Positions 52,551-64,000 of a stretch of DNA of 64,000 bases are shown here, piece by piece; the stretch's first letter is position 1; each line of letters starts with the position of its first letter. The position numbers and the translations under genes were made by a program. The notes under the pieces were generated by a model that saw only the letters and a program-made list of their open reading frames with translations, searched no databases and was not told where the DNA came from. The DNA is from Cyprinodon diabolis. Lineage: Eukaryota > Chordata > Actinopteri > Cyprinodontiformes > Cyprinodontidae. The stretch is taken from NCBI GenBank assembly GCA_030533445.1, contig CM060070.1, forward strand, positions 36,386,501 through 36,450,500. The letters are read 5' to 3'.

Positions 52551-53452
52551 CAGTATCTTGCAAAAGTATTTAGCCCCCTTGAACGTTTCAACCTTTTGCC
52601 ACATTTCAGGCTTCAAAGATAAAGATATATAATTGTAATTTCTGTGAATAAACTTTAAGTTGAACTCAATCATGAAGTGGAACAAAATTTACTGTATATT
52701 TTAAATCTTTCCAACAAATAAAAGACTTAAAAATTTGGTGTGCAAAATTATTTAGCCCCTTGAGTTAATACGTTTGATCCATTTACAGCTGCAAGTCGCT
52801 CGGGGTAGATACGTTTTTCCTATGGAGAGACGGAAATCTTTGCCCATTTTTCCTGCAGAACAGCGCAAACTCAGTGTGGTTGGATGGAGAGCGTTTGTGG
52901 AGAGCAGATTTCAGTTCTTTCCACAGATTCTCGATTGGATTCAGGTGTGGACTTTCATTTGGCCATTCTAAGACCTGGATGTGTTTAGCCATTAACCATT
53001 CCACTGTAGATTTTTTCAGACTCCAACAGGTTTTCTTCCAGAATACTTGTATATTTGGCTGCATCCATCTTCCCATCAATTTTAACCATCTTCCCTGTCC
53101 CTGCTAAAAAAAACGCAGAACCAATACATGATTCTAGACCACCATGTTTGACAGTGGGGTTGGTGTGTTCAGGGAGATGAGGGGTGTTGCCTCTACGCCA
53201 AGCATAACATTTTGCAAATCTTTTTGTATCCAAATCCAACTTGAAACTTCTCCATAACAGTATATCTGATCTGCCTGGTGCATTCCTTGCTCTTCATGAT
53301 GCTTTCTGCACTTTAAATAGACCTCTGAGACTCTCACAGAGCAGGTGCATTTATACACACTTGATTACACACAGGTGATGTGTACGTACAGTAATTTAGT
53401 TCAACATTGTATCCAGAGATCTTCACTGAACTTATGCTGCACTGAAATTAAA
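52551..53452 (-). mobile_element. Tc1-like transposon remnant, internally deleted
   Basis: Begins right after TA with CAGTATCTTGCAAAAGTATT, the terminal repeat of a very common fish Tc1 family. The minus strand carries two broken transposase pieces. 53239-52985 has TVKHGGLESC and GTGKMVKIDG. 53079-52783 has VLEWPNESPHLNPIENLW, which includes the third catalytic acidic residue. The second catalytic Asp region and the N-terminal DNA-binding part are deleted or scrambled, and the right terminal repeat is missing. Confidence 0.88.
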
Positions 53453-54730
53453 GGGACCAATTACACTTATTTAACCTAGGATTGCTTTCTTCAAACAATC
53501 CGGTAGTTAATGAATTGAGTTGTGATAATCACATTGATTTATGTTGCCTTACAGAAACTTGGCTGCAGCAAGTGGATTATCTGGGCATAACTGAGGCAAC
53601 TGAAATTCTGGGCGAGGAGGAGGTGTAACAACAATCTTTAAGTCTGACTTACTGATTACTGCAAAGACAGTTAATAATTACAACTCTTTTGAGCATTTAA
53701 CCCTTCATTTCCCTCTTCCAAATTGCAAAGCCAGAAAACCTCTTCTTTTTGTTATTTTGTATCGTCCACCAGGTCCTTATTCTGAATTTTTTGATGAATT
53801 TTCAGAGCTCCTATCTGATGTGGTGTTTAATACTGACAGGACCATCATAGTAGGGTATTTTAACATCCATGCTGACATTGCAGGTGATAGATGAAGTGCA
53901 GCATTTAATGCTATACTAGACGCTATTGGCTTTGTTCAAAATTTGAACAGTCCCACACATTCTTTTCCATACTTTGGACCTTGTGCATTGAATGTGAAGA
54001 AATAACAGTATTTCCTCACAACCCTGTCCTCTCTGACCACTTTTTAATAACCTTCAGGATTACTTTAACAGAGTTCTCCTCCCTCAAAAGAAGGTTTCAG
54101 TTTACCCAATCATTTCAGATAGTGTAGTTATTAATTTTAAAAAAATCTGTTTCAATTTATCTCTCCTCTGTGTTTCTGAGCAACACTGCAGAGGGAAAAG
54201 TTTAGTTTATTCTGATTCACAGGTTGATACATCTTGTTTTCTAATGGCCTCAGATAATGGACGTGTATCTGTACTTGTCCTGTTAGATCTCAGTGCTGCA
54301 TTTGGACATAATATTCTATCAGGAAGACTGCTTCCAATTGGTAGAATTATTTAACAGCATGGGATTAATTTCCACTGTTATGCTGATGATACTGATCTAT
54401 TTGTGTCTATATATCCATATAAAACTAACCCATTACATAGACTACAGACATGTCATCAAAGACATGAAAACCTGGATGACTTCTAACTTTCTGCTCGTGA
54501 ATGCAAACAAAACAAAGGTTATGAGGTTATGGTCTTTGGAAAATAAGCTGATTAGTCAGTCACTTCATTTAGTTTATGATTAAATTGATTTCCGATAATA
54601 TAGTAAAAGATCTTGGTGTTATTTTTGATCAGGATAAGTGTTGATACTACAATAGCTGGGTATAGAATGCTGCCATGCAGTGCATCATTGCTGTTGGCTG
54701 AAAACTTTGATTTATAGAATTCAAATAAAC
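53453..54730 (+). pseudogene. L2-type LINE ORF2 remnant (endonuclease and RT pieces)
   Basis: Endonuclease part: CLTETWLQQVDY, then VILYRPPGPYSEFFDEFSEL and IIVGYFNIHAD. RT part: LVLLDLSAAFGHNIL and HCYADDTDLFVSIYPYK with the YADD catalytic motif. Stops and deletions break it and the middle of RT is missing, so the two pieces are close together. Abuts the Tc1 remnant on its left. Confidence 0.82.
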
Positions 54731-55869
54731 TTTATAAATCAATGCTCTATAATAAAAAAAGTGGCTCACAAAAGCTGTGAAAATAGCAGAGCTAGTTCAT
54801 CGCATCATATTGGTTAATATAGCAGACAGACAAGTTAACAAAATGTACAATAAAGGAACGGTTTTAGACATACGAGGTTTCCATTCAAAAGCAAACACTT
54901 CCTGATCTACTATGAGCTATGACTTACACACATCAATAAAATGTTCATTTCTCCAAAAAATCAAAGGACAAAAACATTTTTTTCCTCTGGCAATTTTGGC
55001 TTTATGAGAATTTCCCCCTTTGTTACCACTGCTCAGGGGTCAAAGTAGATTTAAATTCACAGATATCTGATATAACAATAGCAATCCAGACCTAAATTGA
55101 ATGAATATACTACTTAAGATATTGACAAATTCAAAAGAAACAGAGAAAATGCTTTAATGACAATACAAGGAAACATTTACATCATATTTAAATAGATAGA
55201 AACGAGAACTCTCTTTATCCAAAAATAAACAGTTTGCTATGAAATATTTTCTCTGGATATAATTCAGGGATTCCTTTTGTAGAAATTAAAGAATGTTTAG
55301 TATCTCCTCTTGTGAGCTGGAAGAAATAAAATCTTGATAGTTGGACAAAGGGATTTTTTACGCTTGGCAGAGGATGATCAGCCACATGGTTTATTAAGTA
55401 GCGAGAGCAGGAAGAGCCATACTGCTGACAGCGAACAATTAGAGTGGAGCAAGAAGCGCAGAATCTGAGCTACGCGCACAAAGATGCATTTCTGCACAAG
55501 CACAGCTAGAAGATCATAGTTTGTCAGAGTTGAGTGCATAGTACCAGATGATTCTGGGTTATTTTCTCAGACCATGCCGCTGCTGCCATGATCCATTTGT
55601 TGTCATACAGAATATGTAGCGCTGCAGGTGGGCGGCAGGATCAAACAAGATGCAGTAGCACGACTGATACTCCATTGCAGAGTACAGCACAATGATGCAG
55701 TTTAAAGGTAGGCTTAAAGCTTTACTTTTTTCATAAAAGTTATAGTTAAAAAAAGAGTGGGATGTGCTTAGTCGCTGGGTAAGTAGAGAGGTAGGTGGAG
55801 GTATAGCGATAGCAGCCCGAGCTGGCGGGGGAGAATTTCAGTCCGGTTAGATGTTTCATCTTTGTTCTC
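54731..55869. other. intergenic, probably decayed LINE interior
   Basis: No coding motif found; lies between the RT piece and the L2-like 3' end. Confidence 0.4.
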
Positions 55870-56372
55870 CCTTGGCCACATTGTGACTCTTACCTTTCTT
55901 ATACCTCATCCAAAATACTTAGGTTATCCTGAGTTTTTGTCCACTTTTGTGCTGCTATAGGCTTAGATTGCAGGAGAACATACGGACCCCTTTTCATCAT
56001 TCCATCTCTATTCTCCCATTCTGCAGTATTTATTAGTTCACTCTATAACTTTATGCTCTCTCTGCTTGTTCTCATCATAGTAGTTTCATCTGGTCTGTTA
56101 CTGTTGGGCTCTGACTCCATCCTGGAGAGAAATATCAGCTGTGCTAGTGCTATCACCACCTTCTTTTGTGGATTTTGGAGTTTGGCCTATTTTTTAGTGT
56201 GGTCCTGTTTCTCTGACTAGGACTAACTGTATGTGTTCTCTTCATCCTCTGACATGGGAGCTGGCTTGGAGCTTGTCTGTCTGGCTGAGTGTTTCCTGGA
56301 CGGAGCTGCCTTTGGAGATAGTTTACAGTTGGCACTATATAAATAAACTGAATGTATTCAATTGAATAAAGC
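55870..56372 (+). repeat. L2-type LINE 3' UTR and tail
   Basis: Ends TTGGCACTATATAAATAAAC followed by TGAATG/TTGAAT units, the usual L2 tail in fish. Likely the 3' end of the same insertion as 53453-54730. Confidence 0.65.
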
Positions 56373-56409
56373 CTCATACCATTGGTGGGAGATTACTATT
56401 GCCAGCTGC

Positions 56410-57770
56410 AATCGAATAGGTCAAAATACTGTGTGGGGAAGATGAAGCTCAGAAACTGATGATGATACCACTGTCTGTCAACAGGTTGAAAAGAAGGATC
56501 AATTCGATCACTATTGACCAGGAGAGAGTTGCTGACAGAGAAGCTCCATAATTCCCTAGCTTACACTCTCCAAAAAGATGAAGGAGAAAATGGCCATGCT
56601 TTGACATTGTTCAGTACGTGCAAGAAAATGCAATTGATGAGGATATTGCTTTTCCTGTTCCTGCACACAAGACTGCACAAGCATTGTACAATCAATGTCC
56701 TTCACGATTTCTTAGATAAAAACTAAATCCACTGAGGGTGCATGGTGGGATTTTGCAGAGATGGTGCACCGTCTATGGTTGGACACGAAGTGGTTTGCGG
56801 ACACTCATGTCCCTACGGGCCCCATCTGCATCGTGGAACCATAGGAATCATGCTGCAGCAGGTTGTAACCATTGTGAACTACATCAAACCACATCGTCTA
56901 CATGCATGTTTGTTTGCTAAACCGTGCACCGACATTGACTCTGAATGTGAAAACTTACTGTTTCACACAGAGACGCGGGGGTTTTTCAATCTGATCTATG
57001 GATGTGGAAAAACACTGAATTCTGTCTGAACAGCAGAAGATGTGGCTCCTGGCTTATGTAACGAACATCTTTGGAAAACTGAACAAAGTCAATGAAAGTC
57101 TAGAGAAAAACAAGAATGTCATGCAGAGGAATTATCCTATTGGTGGATTCAGGGGGAAACTGGCATACTGGAGAGAAAGTATTTCAAAGGCAGCTTTTGC
57201 CCCTTTCCCTCAGATGTGTCAGTTAATAGAAGATGAGTGCTCCACAAAGGAGATTTGTAGCCCCCTGAAGGGCCTAGAAGAGCACTTCCATACTTATTTC
57301 ACAGAAGTGGATATGTTAAAGGTTGACTGGGTGAAGGACCTATTTCACTGTAACGCTGGTGCAGTGGACCTGCCTTCCACCAAAGATGAACAGCCGGTTG
57401 AACTTCCATATGACAAAACTCATCAAGGATTACATTCACAGGAGGCAGTGGAAGATTTCTGGTTTGGAGGATGAGTGCCCTGAAACATCACTGTGTGCTA
57501 TGAAACTTTTGCTTCCTTTGGGAAGCAGCTTCTTGTTTGAAGTGCATTTGTGTGCATTTCAAGCCCAAGTATCATTTCCGACTGGATGTTACATCAGTGA
57601 TAAGGTGGTCTCCGTCTACTACAGCACCTGACTTTGGTAGGCTGCAGGGAGGTGTGCAGACTCAGCCATCCCATTAAATGATGTGAGTTCAAATAAAAAA
57701 CTTCTCTCTGGTCATCAAACATTTGCTGTCTAAATAGGGTTATGGACCAAAAAAGGTTGGGCAGCACTGG
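56410..57770 (+). pseudogene. hAT (ZBED/Charlie-like) transposase remnant
   Basis: In order on the plus strand: GEDEAQKLMMIPLSVNRLKR (56430 region), CRDGAPSMVGHE (56750 region, with the conserved DGAPSM), IVNYIKPHRLHACLFAK and LLFHTETRGFF. Then comes a long open piece 57040-57474 starting WLLAYVTNIFGKLNKVNESL, and the dimerisation end LLLPLGSSFLFEVHL and KPKYHFRLDV. At least three frame changes or stops separate these. No BED finger is found. The terminal phrase GGTTGGGCAGCACTGG (57755-57770) is a typical hAT end. Inactive. Confidence 0.85.
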
Positions 57771-58271
57771 GCTAGAGATTTTTTTTTCTATCTCGAGAAT
57801 TAAGTCGTAACATTACGCGAATCAAGTCACAACGAGAATAGTCCTAAAATTAGGAGATTAAAGTTATAATATTAAGAGAATAAAGTCCTAAAATTACGAG
57901 AATAAAGTTATATTTTATGACAACTCTTGCAAGAAGCACTGTCTTCCCTAAAATTAGGAATATAGAGCATTATGTGTAGTTGTACTTTGGCTCTGGTTTG
58001 ATAAATAAGGAAATTTTTTAGCACCAGCATCAAATGGGGCTGAATGTCAAAGTGGACTCAGGTTGCTGTTTGGTGGAGCTGGTCAGCCGTCATATGCTGG
58101 TCGGAGCTTGAAGCTTTCTCTCTGAAACAGGTTGTGGTGTGGTCACTTTGTTCTCGTAATGTTGCAACTTTGTTCTTGTAATGTTATGACTTCATTCTCG
58201 TAATATTACAACTTTGTTCTCGTAATGTCACGACTTCATTCTCAAAATATAAAAATAAAAAAATCTCTAGC
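57771..58271. mobile_element. MITE with iterated ACGAGAATAAAGT units
   Basis: Ends GCTAGAGATTTTTTTT and AAAAAAATCTCTAGC are inverted repeats. Left side has AAGTCGTAACATTACG, ATTACGAGAATAAAGTTA-type units; the right side has the reverse (TTCTCGTAATATTACAACTT). Abuts the hAT terminal phrase. A worn related motif occurs at 19300-19350 and 20400-20640. Confidence 0.8.
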
Positions 58272-61060
58272 CTGGCCCTAATACTCCGTCATAGAAACAA
58301 AACCGATCCATTGAGAATTTAATTTTTTCAGTATGGTATCTTTGCTGTAACGTATTATGAGGGGATTATGATCATAATGTCTGTTTTAGAATAGCTGAAG
58401 ACTGACAGAACAGTTAGAGAGAAGAAGAGTAGAAGGTTGAATCCACCCTCCGGTAGTGCTCTACTACATCTATTACCTTTTGCTGATCTTAATAACATTT
58501 TGTTATGTTTTATCTCTAACGTCCCCAGAAATATGTTCACCTTATTTAATAAGGATTGTAGATGTTAAATACTAGGATATGATTCCTTTAACAATGCTTC
58601 AATTGCATCAATAAATAATTGTAGTAATTATAATAAAATATTATCAAACTAGTACCAGAAACACTGCTGCCATTACATTCATGTAAACCTTTATGTTTTC
58701 AGATGAGTGGTGAGAAAAGATGAAATGACCACTGGTTTGTCAGGTGACTAATGCCAATCCTTCTTCTTTTATTGTTTTTTGAGAAGCCATACATTCTCTT
58801 CCCGGTCTAAGTTTGAATGTACATTTTTCTCCATTCCTCTCGTAAGATCTTTTTTTTTGTTTTTAGGTTTTTCTATTATTTCCTTCAAAGCAGCATATTT
58901 AACCTCTTACTTTTCTGGTATAAATTTGCAGCTGTGATAATAATTGTTTTAAAGGCCTTTGAACTGTTGCTCTATGGTTCTTTTCAGGGAGGTAAGCAGA
59001 TGTGTTCGATGTCAAAGGGAGCTGCTGCCATCAAGGACATCAGCTCATTTCCATAATTCCAAACTTTACGGGAAACAGTGTATTGGTGCAGAAATAATTA
59101 AACAGTATATATCAGGGGTGTACAAAGCAAATCTGTGGCCTTTATAGGAATCTTAGGTGAGCCTTGATCACAACTGAAGAATCACTAGAATCATGGTATA
59201 GAAAATACAAGGATTATATTTTTTTCTTTCAGAAACAATACAGCAAAATCTACGTTTTCTTAAAATAGGAAAGCATATTATTTTCACATTTTATCAGTAG
59301 TATTTCTGATTTCTGGAGTGAATTTTGTTCCATTGTTGTTGAAAGCAAAGAAAATCTCTTAAAAATGGCAATTAAAAAAAATATTCAGAAATGAAGCTGT
59401 AAAACTTTTATAATCAGAACAAGGTGTTGAAAATAAATTAGCTGTTTTCCTTGATTTTTCTTTCATACATTTTTTCTTTAAAAAAATTATTTGATAAATT
59501 TTTTTTTTTTACTTTTTTAGGAGATTTTTCAAAGGTTTATTTGTTCAAATTTTTCTCTTTCAGACTTGGTTTTAGAAATCCCATTCTTGCGCTTCACAGA
59601 TCACATTCTCTTCACTTTAAGTCCAGTACAAGCACTCACTAATGACACGCAGATTGACCAATAACAATGTTGCTGCTAAAGTCCAGCGGACCAATAGAAA
59701 TGGGTCTTCACACTCGGATGGGTTACTGTTTTGTCTTATATCTTACTTAAAGTTCTAAACAAAAAATTGCCACATTAGAACACATGCACAGGAAAAACCA
59801 CTCCTGATGTCCTGCTGGTTAATCGTCTAAATGTTGATGTCATCATATCCTAGTTTAGGTTTCGTCAGTTCTGATTACCATTTTTGTTTTTTCCTTTTAA
59901 AATGTCCTCACCAGCTGTGGCCATGATAAACAAGACTGCAAAAAACCACAAACTATGTTGGGTAAGTATAAATGGTCTCTACCAGACGGCTGTGTCATCA
60001 CACCCCTAAAGGCTCTACACAACTTTCTAAAGTAAAATGTATAACTTTCAAGTGTTTAAAACCATGTTTCTCACCTTGGAGTCAATTAAAGCTTGTAAAC
60101 CTAATAAAACCAAAAACCGTTGAATAAATTATTAACCAAAAGGAACAAGTTTGTGTCAAGATCTGATCTATTGATGGAAAAAAGCAAAATGTTATATTTC
60201 TAGAGATTTCAAGTCCCACACTCATTTTATTCCATGTTCTACAAGTTTTCTAGTTTGTTTTATTATTCAGCTATACTGAATTATTTAATCAAAATGTTCA
60301 TTCTGAAATTTATTGTCATATATTTTCATAAATGGGCTGCATTTAGCGAAGTGGTATGAAAAGTTCTTGGGTCTACTTTGCATAGAGTTTGCATGTTCTC
60401 TTCATACATACTTAAGTTCTTTCTGGGTACTCCAGCCTCCTTGGTAATGGAAAAGCAGGCAGAGAACCTGATATTCAAACCAGCCACATGGCTGCACTAA
60501 AAAAATGTTTATTCATAAAACTCTGGATTACACTTGAAGCCATGGGTCTCTTTATAAAACATTGCGTATGATGGATATTAAAGTGTATGTATGTAGTTTG
60601 TGTGTATTAAATACACTTTTATTTTTGGGTTTTGTATTTATTTTTTTAATAGATCCCAAATTTTACGTTAAAGTCTGCATATGCAAGTTTCAGGGCCTCG
60701 TTTTGTGCTTAAGCAAACTTTATAAATGAGACCTCTGATGAGACTTGGTAAGGTTCTTGTTTGTGGTTCAGTTCAGGTTGTGTTCAGAAAACATAAACCA
60801 GACAGGGGTCCGACAAAGGGAAGGTCAGACTGGAAAAACCCAGGAAGCGAGGAGTTGGCCGTAATGAAAACGCTGGACATATACTCACTCTAGACTTTCA
60901 ATAATCTGGCACCAACTGTAAGCCAGTATGTAAAAGCAGGTGAACAGGTGAAGGAGCTGGTCGTGATGCCAAAGCAGATGGTTCACAGGTGCATAACATG
61001 AGGCTCATTACACAGGTGCTTGAGCAATGTGATACAAAAGCATGAATGTTAAAAAAACTG
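58272..61060. other. intergenic, nothing recognised
   Basis: AT-rich; short frames only. No gene, RNA or element ends seen. Confidence 0.5.
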
Positions 61061-61084
61061 GTCTCTCAACATTGTTTTTAGATA

Positions 61085-61215
61085 GAAGTCTGAGCATAGT
61101 TGTTTGTCCTGCGTGACTCTGTTACCATGTGATGGACTGGAGATCTGTCCAGGGTGTACTCCACCCTTCATCTGACTGCTAGAGATAGGCACCAGTGCCC
61201 CTGCAGGGACAAGTG
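61085..61215. repeat. retroposon-tail-like fragment
   Basis: TGTGATGGACTGGAGATCTG, TCCAGGGTGTACTCC and GAGATAGGCACCAG are phrases of a very common fish LINE/SINE tail. Confidence 0.55.
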
Positions 61216-61621
61216 AGTATGTTTAAATGTTTCTAAATGATCGGATTGTTCCAGCAGTCAAGACTCCAAAGGGAAATACAAAATCAAATTACCAAAGGTT
61301 TTGTGCAAATGAAAAACATACAAACACACATACTTTTTATAAGCCATACATTAAATATGAGTGCTTTTATCACCACATAGAAAAACAAAAACACTGAAAC
61401 CAGACAAAACATTGTGGTTTGGCGATTTTCCTTCCTCCTTCAAGATGTTTTGACACAGTTTACTGAAAAGATGAAATCAGAAAATCTAAAGGTTTTTAAG
61501 CTCAGTGAATGTCTGTGGCTGGAAGAGCCTTAGCAGGGAATACGGAGAGAAACCAATTAAGTTTCCAACATGGATAGATTGGTTTAGGCTCACAGGTAAA
61601 AGAGGACCCGGGAGAACATCT

Positions 61622-61985
61622 CAGTACCTTGCAAAAGTATTTACCCACCACTTTTTATTGTTACATTTTAACCCCATAATTTCAATGTTTTCAAATCGTA
61701 TTTATTGTGGGGTTTTTGCACAAAATGCTCCAAGTCAGGAAAGTAAAATGAGAAAATTTACAACCTGAAAACTAGCATGTATAAATGTATCTACTTCCTT
61801 TGGTATGAGGCCTATTGAAAATTCTGGTGCAGCCAACTACCATCAATAATCACAAAACTAGGTTTAAGTAACATAACTGTTTACCATCCAAGTATATGAA
61901 GGCATCTGTAGGGATAAACATACCATCCATCGTTTTCAAATGGACAGCATTCGGTGTAACAGCAAACCTGCCAAGAAAGGTCATC
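61622..61985 (+). repeat. Tc1-like transposon 5' fragment
   Basis: Starts CAGTACCTTGCAAAAGTATT, a Tc1 terminal repeat. The interior to 61985 ends in a transposase-like stretch (about 61945-61980). Flanking TA is not preserved and the remainder is lost. Confidence 0.65.
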
Positions 61986-62034
61986 ACCAGCACTCATAGA
62001 CTGCAGGTAGGGCTTTTATCTTGGGGATATTTGC

Positions 62035-62110
62035 TTTGATTGCAGCTGCTCGACAATGGAAACCCATTCCATGAAGCTCTATATGTTGTTTTTGAGCTAA
62101 TCTGAAGCCC
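62035..62110. repeat. second Tc1-family fragment
   Basis: GAAACCCATTCCATGAAGCT and TTGAGCTAATCTGAAGCCCA match the style of another abundant fish Tc1 family. Very short. Confidence 0.45.
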
Positions 62111-62932
62111 ACATTAAACCTGGATATGAAGTAAGAATTCTGCCAAAATGGCACAAACACTCATAAGTGGAATTTTATTTAATACATGGACATAAACAAT
62201 TCTCCACATGCATTTTAAACAAACCATTAGAACGAAATATGATGCACAAAAGCGCATGGTCCTTCTATGTGCTCATGGCTTGCTTTCCAAAACGCAGTAG
62301 CCTCTTTCCTTTTCCTTTATTGATTTGTTTCTGTGCAATCATGTCAACTTTTGTCACTTACCACTTGGTTACCACTAAAAAAGTGAGCCACCTGTGAGTG
62401 ACTACTTTTCAGGTATAATGCCTCTTCAGGCTGCTGTTTTACTTCCTTGTTGTGACTAATAACTGTAGAAAAGTCTTCAAGCTAATTTCTGTTATCTTCA
62501 GGAGTTGAATCATGACTACATATAAAACAGCCATCTCTGTCATTAAGATCTGTGAAAATAAGGAGGCCGGCAGAGTTCTGGCTATGGTTTCAAACAGCTC
62601 CATAGACATATATATATAAAAGAGTAGACCCTGCATTGACTGTCACGGCGCAGACATTATGGGTACCATCTCGGGGAGGTGGATCTGCTACCCTAATCTG
62701 CTGCTTTAAACAGAACAGAAGAAGGATGCCTCAGCACTGCAGCACACTGTTGATATCAGGGCTCGAGGGAGAGCTTTGCAAGACGTTACTAAATAAACAG
62801 CATATATACACTACATAGTATAGAAACTCCCTTTGTTGTCCCACAATGTTGTCCCTACAGCAAAAGTGATTACAAAAATTTGGACCTTAAAAAGTGTATA
62901 AAAATAATAGAATAAGTGACAGGGTTTAAAAA

Positions 62933-62936
<4 letters not shown>

Positions 62937-62965
<29 letters not shown>
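62937..62965. repeat. (AT)n microsatellite
   Basis: Uninterrupted AT run, next to a LINE-tail-like stretch (62967-63120, CAACAGCTGACCAAAGTGCT). Confidence 0.95.
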
Positions 62966-62968
<3 letters not shown>

Positions 62969-63180
62969 CCATTTTATTTGTTTAGCACTTAGAAAAAAAC
63001 AACAGCTGACCAAAGTGCTGAAAAGAAAAAAAATAAGTCAAACATAAAACAATATAAATAAAAAAAAACAGCTAAAACACAGTGTTTTTACAAATATAAA
63101 TACTGTGCTTTTAAAGAATAGATGAAAAATATACAAATGTGGGCATTTTAACAGTATTTTACAATATTTTAATAGTAAGT

Positions 63181-63284
63181 TTATATATAATATATATATA
63201 TATATCTATATATATGTATATATATATAGATATATATATATGATATATATATATATGATATATATATATATACATATGTATATA

Positions 63285-63322
<38 letters not shown>

Positions 63323-63530
63323 TCATATATATATGTATATATATATGTATATATATATGTATATATATATATATATATACATATATCATATATATGTATA
63401 TATATATGTATATATATATATATATATATATCATATATATGTATATATATATATCATATATATGTATATATATATGATATATATGATATATATGTATGTA
63501 TATAATCATGTCATATATATATATTTATAC
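63181..63530. repeat. 350-bp compound AT-rich microsatellite
   Basis: Units ATATATAT, GTATATAT, CATATATC and ATATGATA mixed over 350 bp. It gives long Ile/Tyr open frames on both strands (63159-63596) that are artefacts of composition. Confidence 0.96.
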
Positions 63531-63544
63531 AGATATGTATGTAT

Positions 63545-64000
63545 AGGAGAACACAGAAGGCTGTTGCATGCACAGCAGCAGACTTTCATTTGTTAAAGCA
63601 ATGATGGCCAGTTGTCTTTCTACTTTGCTGTTTTTTTCTTGCCATAATACAAATTCAGTCTATCCAGTAGGATTATCACTCCTCAGTCAGCTGGATCAGT
63701 GTATCCAGCTGACTTCTGCACAACACAACTGATGGTCCCAACTCCATTTACTAGGCAAGAAATCCCACCTATTAAACCTGACAGGGGTCACCTTTGAAGT
63801 GAAAACCATTTCAGGTGACTACATCTTGAAGCTCATCAAGAGAATGCCAAGAGTGTGCAAAGCAGTAATCAAAGCAAAAAGTGGCTACTCTGAAAAACCT
63901 AGAATATAAGACATACTTTCAGTTGTTTCACACCTTTTTCTTAAGTATTTAATTCCACATGCGTTAATTCATAGTTTTGATGCCTTCAGTGTGAATCTTC
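63545..64000 (+). mobile_element. Tc1-like transposon 3' end, cut by window edge
   Basis: Contains a transposase C-terminus KLIKRMPRVCKAVIKAKSG followed by TAA (about 63831-63908) and the usual downstream sequence of a common fish Tc1-type element running to the end of the window. The terminal repeat lies beyond 64000. Confidence 0.7.

Noticed and set aside
63159..63596. Two overlapping open frames of about 117 codons on opposite strands
   Set aside because: They are pure products of the AT microsatellite (Ile/Tyr repeats).
1..64000. CRISPR arrays, operons, tRNA or rRNA genes
   Set aside because: No regularly spaced repeats, polycistronic frames or recognisable RNA gene structures; the window is vertebrate nuclear DNA.

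Overview
This is nuclear DNA from a teleost fish. The main gene is a long, intron-rich vertebrate gene read on the plus strand. It is embedded in repeats typical of ray-finned fish: Tc1/mariner, hAT and Harbinger-type DNA transposon remnants, L2-type LINE fragments, a DIRS-type tyrosine-recombinase retrotransposon and a class-I-like endogenous retrovirus (ERV). No bacterial, plasmid or CRISPR features are present. The species cannot be named from this window.

The host gene is ryk, the Wnt-binding receptor-like pseudokinase. Fourteen coding exons can be placed to the base from 2983 to 50660. They carry most of the WIF domain, a tetrabasic site, the transmembrane helix, the juxtamembrane segment, the whole kinase-like domain and the C-terminus. 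The signal-peptide exon lies upstream of the window. A 3' UTR follows to about 51650 with an AATAAA signal. All splice phases agree across the 14 exons. In the intron between the juxtamembrane exon and the first kinase-side exon there is an extra 84-base, phase-compatible exon candidate (21884-21967).

Region by region. 1-2982: ryk intron with microsatellites and a long foldback element (2183-2737). 2983-6780: four WIF-side exons, a palindromic repeat and an 851-bp inverted-repeat element. 6861-13718: a complete-ended ERV on the minus strand with 480-bp LTRs, a 5-bp target duplication, a tRNA-Tyr-type primer site, rearranged gag/pro, almost no pol and a nearly complete env. 14405-17196: TM and juxtamembrane exons. 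18073-23505: a mariner-like MITE, a tandem duplication (18891-21333), the cassette exon candidate, and an inverted-repeat element carrying an ATG exon-like module. 24390-24582: broken MADF-domain remnant. 26859-26984: exon. 27314-32801: full-structure DIRS element on the minus strand with gag, RT/RNase H and tyrosine recombinase frames, each damaged by one change. 34.5-50.7 kb: the remaining kinase exons with hAT MITEs showing clear 8-bp target duplications. 51.65-64 kb: no host gene seen; Tc1, L2 and hAT remnants, a 350-bp AT microsatellite, and a Tc1-like 3' end cut by the window edge.

The host gene and the repeats are not a functional unit. The most interesting signals are the ryk cassette exon, the mismatch between the ERV's young LTRs and its old broken interior, the intact DIRS architecture, and the MITE that appears to carry promoter-exon-donor sequence.
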